Under the pieces are notes generated by a model. The model searched no databases and was not told where the DNA came from. It saw only the letters and a program-made list of their open reading frames with translations. The translations under genes were made by a program, and so were the position numbers. This document shows, piece by piece, positions 1-9,400 of a DNA stretch of 55,423 bases (its first letter is position 1; the number at the start of each line of letters is the position of its first letter). Source of the DNA: CAYVBE01 sp964448935 (lineage in GTDB: Bacteria > Planctomycetota > Brocadiia > SM23-32); NCBI GenBank assembly GCA_964448935.1, contig CAYVBE010000003.1:1-55423 (forward strand), in the 5' to 3' direction.

Positions 1-51
1 AGTCTGGTGGAGCGACTGAAGATAGCTGCGGACCATGCCCTTCTTCGCCAC
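1..51 (-). CDS. Possible 5' end of a gene running off the left edge
   Basis: A GTG codon (complement of 49-51) opens a frame of 17 sense codons that runs out of the window and begins MAKKGMVRSYLQ. An AGGAGG ribosome-binding sequence (complement of 61-66) lies 9 bases upstream of it. An internal ATG at codon 6 is an alternative start. The fragment is too short to assign a family, and only the start context supports it as a gene. It would be divergent from the glycosidase gene at 957. Confidence 0.3.
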   Translation of the reverse strand, partial: MAKKGMVRSYLQSLHQT

Positions 52-956
52 GGGTGCCTGCCTCCTGCCTGCGATGCCGGAACGGACGGGTAGATTCTAC
101 AACATGCGCGGCATCGGGACAAATGTTCTGTGGTGACCTGGCCGCCGTTCCGACGACCGGAAAACTGCCCCCCGGCGATTCTCTCGGTCTGTGCGGTCTA
201 CGCGGACACAGGGCTTTGGGGGAACGATTATAATGGCTGGCCGGCCGGGGGTCGGCTGGGAGAATGCGGGGCATTCTCCATCGTTGGGTTGCCGGTCGGG
301 AAAGGGGCTGGAGGGCGAAGTGGCCAAAGGACGAAGGAACGGCGAACGGCGACGACCAACGGCGAAACGACCGCAGGCGAGGGCGCCTGCGCCACACCGG
401 CTACGGCGACGGCAGACGCAGCGCGGCGTATGTTTGTCGTTGAACCTGCACGACGTTGTCGTTCTCTGTGGTAAGGCATCGAAGTGGTGTGACCGTGGCG
501 GATACACTTTTGCGAGGCGGCGATGCGTGTTCGACGGGCCTCAGAGGACATACGGGGGGGTCGGAATGGACAGAAAAGCGGGAAAACGGACAGGCTTGGG
601 TCTGCGGGCGGGATTTGTGTCCGGTTTCCGGGACGCATTGTCCGGGTCTGCGAGCGGTTTGTCGGGTTTCGGAGTGGCGGGCAGCAAGACGGCGGAGAAC
701 CCCCGACTGCGAAACGAACCAAAATCGTCATAACGTATTGTGTAAGCATATTCTACAATGCATTCTCTCTGCCGACGACGCGACGCGGCTTTCGAAGTCG
801 GGAGATGCGCAGATTCAGCCACCGTCGCGGCGTAGACCGCCGCCGGTGCGGGTGCGATCTCCGCGCCTCTACGGTGAAGATGGACCTTTACATGCGCGCG
901 CGCTGCTGGTAGCATCGGGCGCCGACGCCTTTTTGCCACCGTAAGGAGAGCTTCAC
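52..956. other. Intergenic region, no convincing gene
   Basis: About 900 bases separate the possible minus-strand gene end from the glycosidase gene. Several overlapping open frames exist on both strands, but they are Arg/Pro/Gly-rich, lack a ribosome-binding site and resemble no protein family I know. A perfect palindrome lies at 373-390 (GCAGGCG, 4-base loop, CGCCTGC), of the kind seen in dispersed intergenic repeats of high-GC genomes. A small A+T-rich patch at 721-765 contains TACAAT (754-759) but no good -35 element, so a promoter for the downstream gene is possible but not shown. Confidence 0.5.
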
Positions 957-2288
957 ATGCCGAGGATAGCGATTATCGGGGCGGGCGGCTACGTGTTCCC
1001 GCTCACCATGATCCGCGACGTCTGCGCGTTTACGGAACTGCGCGACAGCACATTTGCCCTCATGGACATTGACGCCACGCGCCTGGACCGAACCGCCGAG
1101 ACGGCTCGCAAACTGGTGGACGAGTTCAACCTGCCGGCGGCGATCGAGTCCACCACGAATCGCCGCGAGGCACTGCGCGGGGCGGATTTCGTCATACTCA
1201 CCTTCCAGGTCGGCGGCCTGGACGCGTATCGGCTGGACGTCGAGATACCGCGCGGCTACGGCGTGGATCAACCGGTGGGCGACACGCTGGGTCCGGGCGG
1301 CATCTTCCGGGGGCTGCGCACCATCGAGGTGCTGAAGGGCCTGTGCGCGGACGTGCGGGAGTTCTGCCCCCACGCGCTCGTGCTGAACTACGCCAATCCG
1401 ATGGCCATCAACACGTGGGCCGCCTACGAACTGGAGGTGGACGTGGTGGGTCTGTGCCACAGCGTGCAGGGAACCAGCCGGCTGCTGGCACGCGAGCTGG
1501 ACGTGCCGATCGAGGAGTGTACCTATCGCGCGGCCGGCCTGAATCACCAGGCCTGGTTCATCCAGTTCCAGCACAACGGACACGACCTCATTCCGGTCAT
1601 CCGCCGGCAGATGGTGGCGCGCCACGTGAAGGGCGGCGCCGAAGGGGAGGAGAGCGACGAGTTGAGCGGCGGCGGGCCGGAGCGGGTGCGCAGCGAACTG
1701 GCCCGGCTGACGGGCTACTTCCAGACCGAGTCCAGCCACCACGCCTCCGAATACGTTCCGTGGTTCCGCAAGGACGCCGACACGGTGCTGGAGTATCTGC
1801 CGGAGCGGTGGGATTACTTCGAGATATGCGTCAACCACGACGAGGACGGGCACGGGGAGTGGTTCCTGGAGCGCGCCCGGGAGCAGGGGCTGGAAGCGGG
1901 GCACGAGTACGGCGCCTACATCATCCACGCCGCCACGACCGGGCGGCCGCGCGTGATCCACGGCTCGGTGCGCAACGACGGGCTGATCACCAATCTGCCG
2001 GAGGGCTGCGCGGTGGAGGTGCCCTGCCTGGTGGACGGGAACGGGCTGCAACCGACCGTCATCGGCAACCTGCCGCCGGCCTGCGCCGCCGTCAACCGGG
2101 CCTGCGTAAATGTGCAGGACCTGGCCGTCCGCGGAGGGCTGGCCGGCGACCGGGAACTGGTACACGCAGCGGTTGCCATGGACCCGCTGACGGGGGCCCT
2201 TTGCACGCTGCCGGAGATACGGCAGATGGTGGACGAGATGTTCGAGGCCCAGCCGCAGTGGCTCCCGTCGTTCGGCGCAGGCGCATAG
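957..2288 (+). CDS. Glycoside hydrolase family 4, alpha-galactosidase/alpha-glucosidase type
   Basis: This 443-residue cytoplasmic enzyme is predicted to hydrolyse alpha-glycosides by the family 4 redox-elimination mechanism, which uses NAD+ and a divalent metal. The N-terminus carries the dinucleotide-binding start IAIIGAGGYVF (residues 4-14) and the NYANPM segment near residue 144. The metal/active-site motif is GLCHSVQGT (about 160-168), followed by AGLNHQAW (about 186-193). The CHSVQ form is the one seen in MelA-like alpha-galactosidases, but substrate specificity in this family cannot be fixed from motifs alone. Length matches the family. The ATG is supported by AAGGAG at 943-948, 8 bases upstream. 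It appears monocistronic or loosely grouped with the next plus-strand genes and is unrelated to the T6SS. Confidence 0.88.
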   Translation: MPRIAIIGAGGYVFPLTMIRDVCAFTELRDSTFALMDIDATRLDRTAETARKLVDEFNLPAAIESTTNRREALRGADFVILTFQVGGLDAYRLDVEIPRGYGVDQPVGDTLGPGGIFRGLRTIEVLKGLCADVREFCPHALVLNYANPMAINTWAAYELEVDVVGLCHSVQGTSRLLARELDVPIEECTYRAAGLNHQAWFIQFQHNGHDLIPVIRRQMVARHVKGGAEGEESDELSGGGPERVRSELARLTGYFQTESSHHASEYVPWFRKDADTVLEYLPERWDYFEICVNHDEDGHGEWFLERAREQGLEAGHEYGAYIIHAATTGRPRVIHGSVRNDGLITNLPEGCAVEVPCLVDGNGLQPTVIGNLPPACAAVNRACVNVQDLAVRGGLAGDRELVHAAVAMDPLTGALCTLPEIRQMVDEMFEAQPQWLPSFGAGA

Positions 2289-2372
2289 CCCGGCGACCGG
2301 GCCTCGCCAGCATTGCAGGACCGCAGCCGCTGTGTTACCATCAGCTCAGGCATCCGAAGGGGGGTTATGCTG

Positions 2373-3230
2373 ATGCGGAGATACACGGCGACGGGGTGCA
2401 TTGTGGGGATTGTGCTTTTTGCGCTCATTCTGGGGGCGGTATTTCTGCTTTTCACGTCCGTGATACCGGCGGAGGAGGCCCGGCCGCCGGCGGAGACCGC
2501 TCCCCGGGAACACGAACCGGAAACATCCGCCCCGCCCGAGGAGCAAGAGCCTGAGGTGGAGGGTGCCTGGCCACCGCCCCGGTTTGAGGAACGCGCCGAG
2601 GAACGCACCCGCATGGTGCGTCGCCAGATTGAGGACCGGGGCGTCCGCGACGAAGACGTCCTGGAGGCCATGCACAACGCCCCGCGTCACCTTTTCGTGC
2701 CCGAAGGCCGCCGCGCGAACGCCTATGCCGACCATCCCCTGCCCATCGGCTACGGACAGACCATCTCCCAGCCCTATATCGTGGCCTACATGACCGAGAA
2801 GCTGGAGTTGGAGGAGGGGGACAGGGTCCTGGAGGTGGGCACCGGCAGCGGCTACCAGGCGGCGGTGCTGGCGGAGATCACCCCGCACGTTTACACCATC
2901 GAGATCATCGGCGAGCTGGCCCGGCAGGCCCGCCGGCAACTGCACCGGCTGGGCTACGAGACGGTGCGGGTAAAGCACGCGGACGGCTACTTCGGGTGGG
3001 AGGAACACGGGCCGTTCGACGGCATCATCGTGACCGCGGCCGCGGGACATCCGCCCCCGCCGCTCGTTAACCAGCTCAAGCCCGGCGGCAGGATGATCAT
3101 CCCGGTCGGCGGTCCGTACACGACGCAGCAACTGGTGCTGCTGACCAAAGACGCGCAGGGCGAGGCCAGTACCAGGTCGCTCATGCCGGTGCGCTTCGTG
3201 CCGTTCACCCGTGACGTGCGGGCCGAATAA
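2373..3230 (+). CDS. pcm: Membrane-anchored protein-L-isoaspartate O-methyltransferase
   Basis: The catalytic half (from about residue 70) is a classic PCMT, which repairs isoaspartyl residues using S-adenosylmethionine. It has RHLFVPEG, GYGQTISQP, the AdoMet loop VLEVGTGSGYQAAVLAE, and GGRMIIPVG near the end. Unlike the usual cytosolic enzyme of about 210 residues, this one starts with MRRYTATGC, a hydrophobic helix (about residues 8-28) and an acidic, Pro/Glu-rich linker (about 32-65). This suggests a periplasmic or membrane-tethered repair enzyme. Start choice: AAGGGGGG at 2358-2365 sits 7-8 bases before ATG 2373, while ATG 2367 is only 2 bases away and a TTG at 2313 has no Shine-Dalgarno sequence. 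The stop codon lies inside a perfect hairpin arm. Confidence 0.88.
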   Translation: MRRYTATGCIVGIVLFALILGAVFLLFTSVIPAEEARPPAETAPREHEPETSAPPEEQEPEVEGAWPPPRFEERAEERTRMVRRQIEDRGVRDEDVLEAMHNAPRHLFVPEGRRANAYADHPLPIGYGQTISQPYIVAYMTEKLELEEGDRVLEVGTGSGYQAAVLAEITPHVYTIEIIGELARQARRQLHRLGYETVRVKHADGYFGWEEHGPFDGIIVTAAAGHPPPPLVNQLKPGGRMIIPVGGPYTTQQLVLLTKDAQGEASTRSLMPVRFVPFTRDVRAE

Positions 3231-3254
3231 TGCCGGTCCGACATTATTCGGCCC
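3220..3254 (+). terminator. Hairpin overlapping the pcm stop codon
   Basis: A perfect 13-bp inverted repeat has arms at 3220-3232 (GGGCCGAATAATG) and 3242-3254, with a 9-base loop. The TAA stop of pcm (3228-3230) lies in the left arm. There is no run of T after it, so it may act as an RNA-stabilising or factor-dependent termination structure rather than a textbook intrinsic terminator. Confidence 0.55.
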
Positions 3255-3257
3255 GGG

Positions 3258-3292
3258 CGAAGATTCCCGCCCGTGTCGGGTGGGAATCTTCG
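3258..3292 (+). terminator. Second tandem hairpin after pcm
   Basis: A 14-bp stem with one G-T wobble has arms at 3258-3271 (CGAAGATTCCCGCC) and 3279-3292, with a short GC-rich loop. It starts 3 bases after the preceding hairpin. Together they separate pcm from the membrane gene starting at 3331. The following bases are only weakly T-rich. Confidence 0.55.
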
Positions 3293-3330
3293 TCGGTTAC
3301 TGGCCCTCTTAACCCTTAAGGAACGCTCAA

Positions 3331-5793
3331 TTGCCTGAAGAGGGAACAGTCCGTGGTAGCGTGGCGCCGGCCTGTGCGGCGGTGTTCCTGGTCTCGGCCG
3401 GCATCATTGCGCTGGAGCTGGCGCTAATGCGCTGCCTGTCGGTGGCGCGGTGGCACCACTTCTCCTACCTGGTGGTCAGCACGGCGCTTCTGGGCTTCGG
3501 CGCCAGCGGCACGCTGCTGACCTTCGTCGGCGACCGGTTGCGGCGGCATTTCTGGGAGTGGGCGTGCGGCCTTACGGTGCTTTTTGCGGTCTCCGTCACG
3601 CTTGCGTTGCGGGCAGCGGAGGCGTTGCCGCTGGATGTCCAGTACGTGCTCTACAGCGCGCGGCAGGCGGGGCTGATGCTGGCCCACGACCTGCTGCTCT
3701 TTGTTCCCTTCTTCATCGGCGCCACGGTGGTCGGGCTGACCCTGATGGAGTTCGGAAAGCGGGTGCATCTGGTCTACGGGGCCAACCTGGCCGGCAGCGG
3801 GGCCGGGGGAGCCGCCGTGACGGGTCTGATGTTCCTGATGGCGCCGCAGAACCTGCTCTATCCGGTGGCGGCGCTCGGCTTCGCCGCAGCAGCATGCTGG
3901 GCGCTCGGCGCAAGACGCCGGCGCGGGCTGCTGATCGGTGGAATCGCGGCGGGCGCGGTCCTGCTGGGCCTGCTGGGGGCTATCAGCCCGCTGCGCCTGC
4001 ACATGGACCAGTACAAGTTCCTGGCGACGATGCGCCGGTGGCAGGCCGAGGGACGAGCGGAGCACCTGCTGACCCGCTACGGTCCCCGCGCGCGGCTGGA
4101 TGTGTTCGACTCCCCGGCCCTGCACCGGATCATGTTCGCCGGGCTGACCGCCACGGAGGCCCCGCCTCCGCAGCTTGCCGTGCTGGCGGACGGCCACCAC
4201 GCGGCGACCGTGCTGAAGATAGACTCGCCCGGGCCGGCCGAGATACTCGATCACACCCCGATGTCCCTGCCCTACCGGCTGCTGGACCGGCCGCGGGTGC
4301 TGCTGCTGGGCGAGGCCGGAGGCATCAACATATGGCTCGCCAGGCGGATGGGCGCGCGGGAGATCACGGTGGTGCAGTCCAACCCCCGGCTGGTGGAGCT
4401 GATGAAGGGTCCGCTGGAGAACCGGGGCGGCGGAGTCTTCACCGGACCCGACGTCACCGTCCATGTTACCGGGCCGCGCGCCTTTGTGGAAAAAGCGGAC
4501 CGGCGCTTCGACATCATCCAGATCGTCACCACAGAGGGCCAGGCGGCGGGGGCGAGTTCCCTGCGCTCGCTGCACGAGGACTTTCTGCTGACCGTGCAGG
4601 GCTTCCGGCGGTGCCTCGGCTTGCTGAGCGATCGGGGGATACTGTCGGTCACTCGCGGCGTGCAGGCGCCGCCGCGGGACAGCGTCAAGCTGTTCGCCAC
4701 GCTCCGCGCCGCCCTGCCCGACGAGGCCGAGGCCGGGCAACGGCTGGTCCAGGCGCGCAACCTGCTGGCTGCCACGAACCTGGCGTTCGCCTCCCCGCTG
4801 GACGAGCCGCGCTGCACGACCCTGAAGTCAGCCGCGGAAGACCTCCGCCTGGACATCGAATGGGCGCCTTGCGGGAGCATTGACTACGCCGACCAGACCA
4901 ACCGGGTGGAAGGCCCGGAGGGGAAACCCTACTCCTACTTCCACCATGCCGCGCGCCGGGTGCTGTCGGAGGACCGGGAGCGGTTCTTCGAGAACTGGGT
5001 CTACAACGTGCGCCCCGCGACGGACGACCGCCCGTATTTCTTCAACTTCTTCAAGTGGGAGTCCCTGCCGCGATTCTGGCGGACCTACGGGCGGCTGTGG
5101 CTCACGCGGCTGGAGCTGGGCTACGTGGTGCTGGTCATCGCACTGGTCCAGGTGGTCGCAGCCGGGGCGGCGCTTATCCTGCTGCCGCTGCTCAAGCTGC
5201 GCAAAGCGCGTCGGGCGGGCGGCAAGCTGCCCGTGCTGGCCTACTTCGCCTGCCTGGGGCTGGGCTTCATGATGATCGAGATGACCTGCCTGCTGAAGTT
5301 CACACACTTCCTGGGGGACCCCATCTACTCGGCGGCGGGCATGCTCACTTCCTTCCTGGTTTTCAGCGGACTGGGGAGCGTGTTGAGCGGGTACCTGTTC
5401 AGGTCGCGTCGGCGGGCCATCGCGGTGGCCGCCGGGGGGATCGCTGCACTGGCGGTTGCCTATGCCGCGGGCCTGGACACCCTGTTCGAGACGTGCGCCG
5501 GACTGCCGCTGGGTGCACGGATTGGCGTTTCGGTCCTGGTGATCGCCCCGGCAGCGTTCTTGATGGGCTTCCCTTTCCCCGGCGGGCTCAGCCTGCTGGA
5601 GCGGGACCGGCCGCCCCTGGTACCGTGGGCGTGGGGCGCGAACGGCTTCGCCTCGGTGGCCGCCTCGTCGCTGGCGGTGATGATCGCCATCGCGGCGGGC
5701 TTCCGCACGGTGCTGTGCCTGGCGGCAGGCCTGTACCTGGCCGCCGGCGCGGTCTCTCGGACACTGCCGGGGGAGACGGAAGAGCCCGAATGA
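3331..5793 (+). CDS. Spermidine-synthase-like multi-pass membrane protein
   Basis: This 820-residue protein has a hydrophobic N-terminal part with about six membrane helices (residues about 10-225). A soluble Rossmann-type domain follows (about 300-500), then a second membrane block (about 590-815). It resembles the large fused membrane proteins annotated as spermidine synthase-like. The aminopropyltransferase signature (GGGDG) is replaced by LLLGEAGGIN (about residue 326), and the later acidic motif reads FDIIQIVTTEG, so normal catalysis is doubtful. Function is unknown; transport or lipid/cofactor roles are only guesses. The start codon is TTG at 3331, supported by AAGGA at 3318-3322 with 8-base spacing. 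It follows two hairpins and so is probably transcribed separately from pcm. Confidence 0.75.
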   Translation: MPEEGTVRGSVAPACAAVFLVSAGIIALELALMRCLSVARWHHFSYLVVSTALLGFGASGTLLTFVGDRLRRHFWEWACGLTVLFAVSVTLALRAAEALPLDVQYVLYSARQAGLMLAHDLLLFVPFFIGATVVGLTLMEFGKRVHLVYGANLAGSGAGGAAVTGLMFLMAPQNLLYPVAALGFAAAACWALGARRRRGLLIGGIAAGAVLLGLLGAISPLRLHMDQYKFLATMRRWQAEGRAEHLLTRYGPRARLDVFDSPALHRIMFAGLTATEAPPPQLAVLADGHHAATVLKIDSPGPAEILDHTPMSLPYRLLDRPRVLLLGEAGGINIWLARRMGAREITVVQSNPRLVELMKGPLENRGGGVFTGPDVTVHVTGPRAFVEKADRRFDIIQIVTTEGQAAGASSLRSLHEDFLLTVQGFRRCLGLLSDRGILSVTRGVQAPPRDSVKLFATLRAALPDEAEAGQRLVQARNLLAATNLAFASPLDEPRCTTLKSAAEDLRLDIEWAPCGSIDYADQTNRVEGPEGKPYSYFHHAARRVLSEDRERFFENWVYNVRPATDDRPYFFNFFKWESLPRFWRTYGRLWLTRLELGYVVLVIALVQVVAAGAALILLPLLKLRKARRAGGKLPVLAYFACLGLGFMMIEMTCLLKFTHFLGDPIYSAAGMLTSFLVFSGLGSVLSGYLFRSRRRAIAVAAGGIAALAVAYAAGLDTLFETCAGLPLGARIGVSVLVIAPAAFLMGFPFPGGLSLLERDRPPLVPWAWGANGFASVAASSLAVMIAIAAGFRTVLCLAAGLYLAAGAVSRTLPGETEEPE

Positions 5794-5838
5794 ATCGCTT
5801 TTTCACCCCTTCAGAGAGGCGGGCGAAACGTCTGAATT

Positions 5839-5867
5839 TTGCACTTGTTTTCGCTCTCAGATATGGT
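5839..5867 (+). promoter_or_regulatory. Sigma70-type promoter candidate for the cold-shock gene
   Basis: TTGCAC (5839-5844) and TATGGT (5862-5867) are separated by exactly 17 bases in an A+T-rich patch just after the preceding gene. Transcription would start near 5874, giving a leader of about 330 nucleotides before the cold-shock coding sequence. This is inferred from sequence only. Confidence 0.5.
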
Positions 5868-6206
5868 AATATTAGCATGAAAGATGCGCTCCGAGACGCT
5901 CGGTTAGCAGCGCGGTTCAGGCCGCGTGGAGTGATCTGGGGGTCGTTTCGCAACTAGTACCCATCCGCCGGAGGTCCCACGAGAGATTGTCCGCGCAGGT
6001 GGTACAGCATCTGTGGGCAATGCTGCCGTTCCCGAGGTACCCTCACCCGGGACAGGCGCGTGCCTCTCGGTGCTTTCATAGTTCCGGACGACGTTCCTTC
6101 CAGGTCGCCGGCCAGAAGCGTATATGGTTGCGCGACTTTCAAGCGATTGAGGCGGGCAAAGGTGCGCCGCCTCGCAAGAAAGCACTGTTAGTAAAGAGGT
6201 TTCGCA
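5868..6206 (+). promoter_or_regulatory. Long structured 5' leader of the cold-shock gene
   Basis: No gene is convincing here, but the stretch can fold. GTCCC (5974-5978) can pair with GGGAC (6049-6053), enclosing CAGCAT/ATGCTG (6005-6010 with 6020-6025). A 7-bp stem GAGGCGG/CCGCCTC (6149-6155 with 6167-6173) lies just before the ribosome-binding site AAGAGG (about 6194-6199). Long structured leaders that sense temperature are known for cspA-type mRNAs of enteric bacteria; applying that here is inference. A 26-codon frame starting at 5877 is noted but not accepted as a gene. Confidence 0.4.
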
Positions 6207-6410
6207 ATGCCTAAGGGTACCGTAAAGTGGTTCAGTGATCAGAAGGGCTACGGCTTCATCGAACCGGATGAAGGCGCCGAGGACATTTTCGTGCACCACA
6301 GCGCGATTCAGGGAATGGGTTTCAAGACCCTCGCTGAAAACGAGCGGGTTGAATACGACGTGGAAGACAGCCCCAAAGGGCCCAGAGCGACCAACGTGGT
6401 GAAGCTCTGA
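6207..6410 (+). CDS. CspA-family cold-shock protein
   Basis: This 67-residue single cold-shock domain binds single-stranded RNA/DNA and acts as an RNA chaperone in the cytoplasm. It has both nucleic-acid-binding motifs, RNP1 (KGYGFIEP, residues 13-20) and RNP2 (DIFVHHSAI, about 27-35). The ending is GPRATNVVKL, typical of the family. Length and composition are canonical. The ATG is preceded by AAGAGG. It has its own putative promoter and a strong terminator and is convergent with the T6SS locus, so it belongs to the flanking chromosome rather than to the secretion cluster. Confidence 0.95.
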   Translation: MPKGTVKWFSDQKGYGFIEPDEGAEDIFVHHSAIQGMGFKTLAENERVEYDVEDSPKGPRATNVVKL

Positions 6411-6438
6411 CGAGCTGAACCCCAGACGTACACACGAG

Positions 6439-6474
6439 GCGCCGCCGTGCGGAGGGACACGGCGGTGCTTCTTC
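6439..6474 (+). terminator. Intrinsic terminator of the cold-shock gene
   Basis: An 11-bp stem (one G-T wobble) has arms at 6439-6449 (GCGCCGCCGTG) and 6458-6468 with an 8-base loop. It is followed by TTCTTCATT. It lies between two convergent genes, 28 bases after the cold-shock stop, and the T-rich side serves plus-strand transcription. Confidence 0.7.
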
Positions 6475-6493
6475 ATTGCCTGCCACAGCCGAT

Positions 6494-9400
6494 TCAGCCG
6501 CCGGACCCGGTCAGCCAGGGCAGCCGGCGGCTCGCCTGCTGGACGTTCCACAGCAGTGTTCCGCCGGACGGCGTGATCGCCAGGCGGACCCCCACATCGG
6601 CGAACATAGACTTCTCCGATTCCAGCGGCTCCGGACCGCCCCCGATCTCCGGCGAGGACAGCGCGCTGGGGCCGCCGGCGTAGAACCGGCCGGTCTCGTC
6701 GCAGAGGAATTCCGCCACGTTGCCGATCACGTGCAGGAATGGCCCGGGACTGCCCTCGCGCACGCTTTGGAACCACAGCAGACCGTCGTCCGCGTCCTGG
6801 GTCTCCGGCGCTCCGGCGTCGTCGTAACCACCCACGTCAAAAGAACCGTCCAGCGGCAGGCGCCGCGAGAGCATGTGCTCCCCTACCATCCGGTTGACGT
6901 ATTCCCACTGCCGCAGCCACGTCCGGTCGCGCAGGTTCCATGCGGGCTCAGCGCCGGGAGCGGCTTCACACGCCGCCCGCGCCGCCTTCCACTCGTCCGG
7001 ACGGGGCAGGCGACAGCGGAGAATCTGTTCCGCAAACAGACGGGCACCGACCCCGGAAAGGTAGCTCATGGGTGAATCCGCGTTGGGCAGCGGTCCACCG
7101 CCCTCCCCGGGCCGCACGCCCTCGGCATACCGCGAAATATCGCTCCAGACGGGGTCCTCGCAGACCCATCGGTCGGCGATCACGATGCGCTCGCGGTCCG
7201 AGACCCAGCACCGCGGTCCCTGGCGCATCAGCCCCCTGCGCGCGTCCAGGTGGGGGCGCATCTCGTCCCACAGGCCGGCGGCCTCCACCGCATCCATGAA
7301 CAGGCCGACGGGGACCTCCGTGACGCACAGATACGCGGGCGATGCACCGGAGCCCGTCGGCTCGACGCGCTCAAAGACCAGCTCGTGTCCCTTCCCCGCC
7401 CACCGGTAGGCGAACCGGCGCGGAAATCCGTCCGCCTCCACGTGCCATTTCGCCCATTCAACCGCGGCGGGGCCCGGCGGCACCTGCTCCGGCTGCTGCT
7501 CGGAATCCAGCAGTTCTTCCAGCCCGGCCAGCGCTTCGGACACGGCCGGGACGTCGCTCACGCCGTCCGGCAATGCGCGGACCGCCGCCGCGAAGTCCTC
7601 CACCCGCCGTCGCACCTGCCCCTCCGAGGGCGCGCCGCTCAGCGAGTCCTCCAGCTCCATCCGCAGCACGTTGTAACGCACACGGGGCGGCAGCGCCTCA
7701 TCCCCCTCCTCCGTGAACTCATCGCACATCCGCACCGCTTCGGCCACGCTGTTCTGCTCGGCAAGACCCTGCACGCAGTCCAGCCATCGCCGCTTCTGCT
7801 CTGCCCGGTATTCCTCATGCAGAACCCCACGCCGCTGCTCCGACGGGATGCCCTCAATGGCCGCGCGCACCGCCGCCCTGAGGTCCAGCTCGGCGCGCAA
7901 CGGCGCCGTGCCCGCCGGCTGCTCGATGCGCCCCAGCCTGCGCCAGGCCGTCAGCACCAGTTCCGGGCGGTCCGACGTCTCGACCAGGCTGAGCAGCTCG
8001 GCCCGGGATGCCCGGCTGTCCGCGGCGACCAGGGCGTCCAAGCGCTCCATCGCCGGCGCCATGGCCCCGGCCACCCGGGAGCGGGCCATGACGTCGTGCC
8101 GCTTCCAGCGATCGAGTATCCGCGCGATCGTCTCCTGCTCATCGGCCGGCGCCTCGTCGGGCCGGTACGCCAGATCCACCATCTGCTCCAGGCGCTCGAA
8201 GTCCGCCACAAGCCGCGCCAGGTCCTGCTGTAGCTTCTCAAAAGCAGCCGCCTCGCGGCGGGCGGCATCGGTCCCGGCAGGCGTGCCCCCTTCCCATTCG
8301 GTCTGCTCCAGCGCGCGTCGGATCGCCTCCTCCCGCTCGTCGGGCAGCGCCTCGCGCAACGCGTCCTTCCAACCCCGTCCGGCCGGCAGTTCGACGACCG
8401 CGGGGAAGAGCTTTTCGATGTCTTTCAGCGACTTCTCGAGGTCCTCGATCCGAGTGCGCCGGTCAACGTAGAGGGACCTGTCGGCCTGCAGCCCCGCCGC
8501 CGTCACGTCTCCCAGAAACCGGTCCCGCCGACGCTCCCATTCGGCGTTGATCGCACCCGAGTCGGAGATGCGCCACCGGCCGCGCATGGCGTCCAGCCAC
8601 TCGCGCGGCGGCATGCAGGAGGGAACATCTTCCCGCAGGCCAAGGACCGCGGCGGCGGCCTCCTCTTTTTCCGCCCGGACCTGCGCCCGATTCATGGCCA
8701 CGGGGGCCACGGAAGGGTAGGCAGCGACCTTCTCTTTCAGAGCGTCGAGCCTGCCCCTCAGCGCCGGACGCCGGGCCTCCGGCTGACAGCCGATATCCTT
8801 CTCCACCATGGTCAGGGTCTGGCGCCACTCCTCGGCGTCCCGCTCGAAATCTCCGGTCAGACGGAAGTAGTCCGGGGCATCGGCCAGCCATGCTTCCAGG
8901 TCCTCGGCCCCTACCGGCTCCCCGAACAGTTCCTCCTCGCGGGGCTGAAAAGAAGGCCAGGCCACCCTTTGACCGTTGTTTCCCAGGAAGTCCTTCAGCT
9001 TCCGGCCGACCTCCTCCACACTCGCCAGCCGGTCCGCGAGGGCCCGCAGGCCCTGCCCCTTGAATTCCATCCGGCCGGTCGCATACCCGGAGAACGCGTC
9101 CACCACCATCGAGTCCGACCCGGCCGCCGCAATGCCCCGCTGCAGTTCCTCGACACGCCTCCAGCGCCCGGCCACCTGCAGCACGAACTCGACGTCCGCC
9201 GCCAGCTTCCGGAGCCTGCTCGCCAGCGCCTCGACGTCCCCGGCCCCGCCGGGCTGCAGAGAATCCCTCAGATACGCGTAGAACGAACCGGAGTCACCCT
9301 TACCGTCCATCCCGGCCAGGCCGGTCTCCAGCGTCTGCGCGGCGGAATCCACGGCCGAAAGGTGCCCGCGCGCGTTCTCCAGCCGCGTGACCAGGGCCTC

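Noticed and set aside
227..234. TATAAT-like sequence readable on both strands in the left intergenic region
   Set aside because: No -35 match at 16-18 bases on either strand.
5877..5957. 26-codon frame just after the cold-shock promoter, possible leader peptide
   Set aside because: No ribosome-binding site, and its composition is like random high-GC DNA; it would need to be leaderless. Not enough support.
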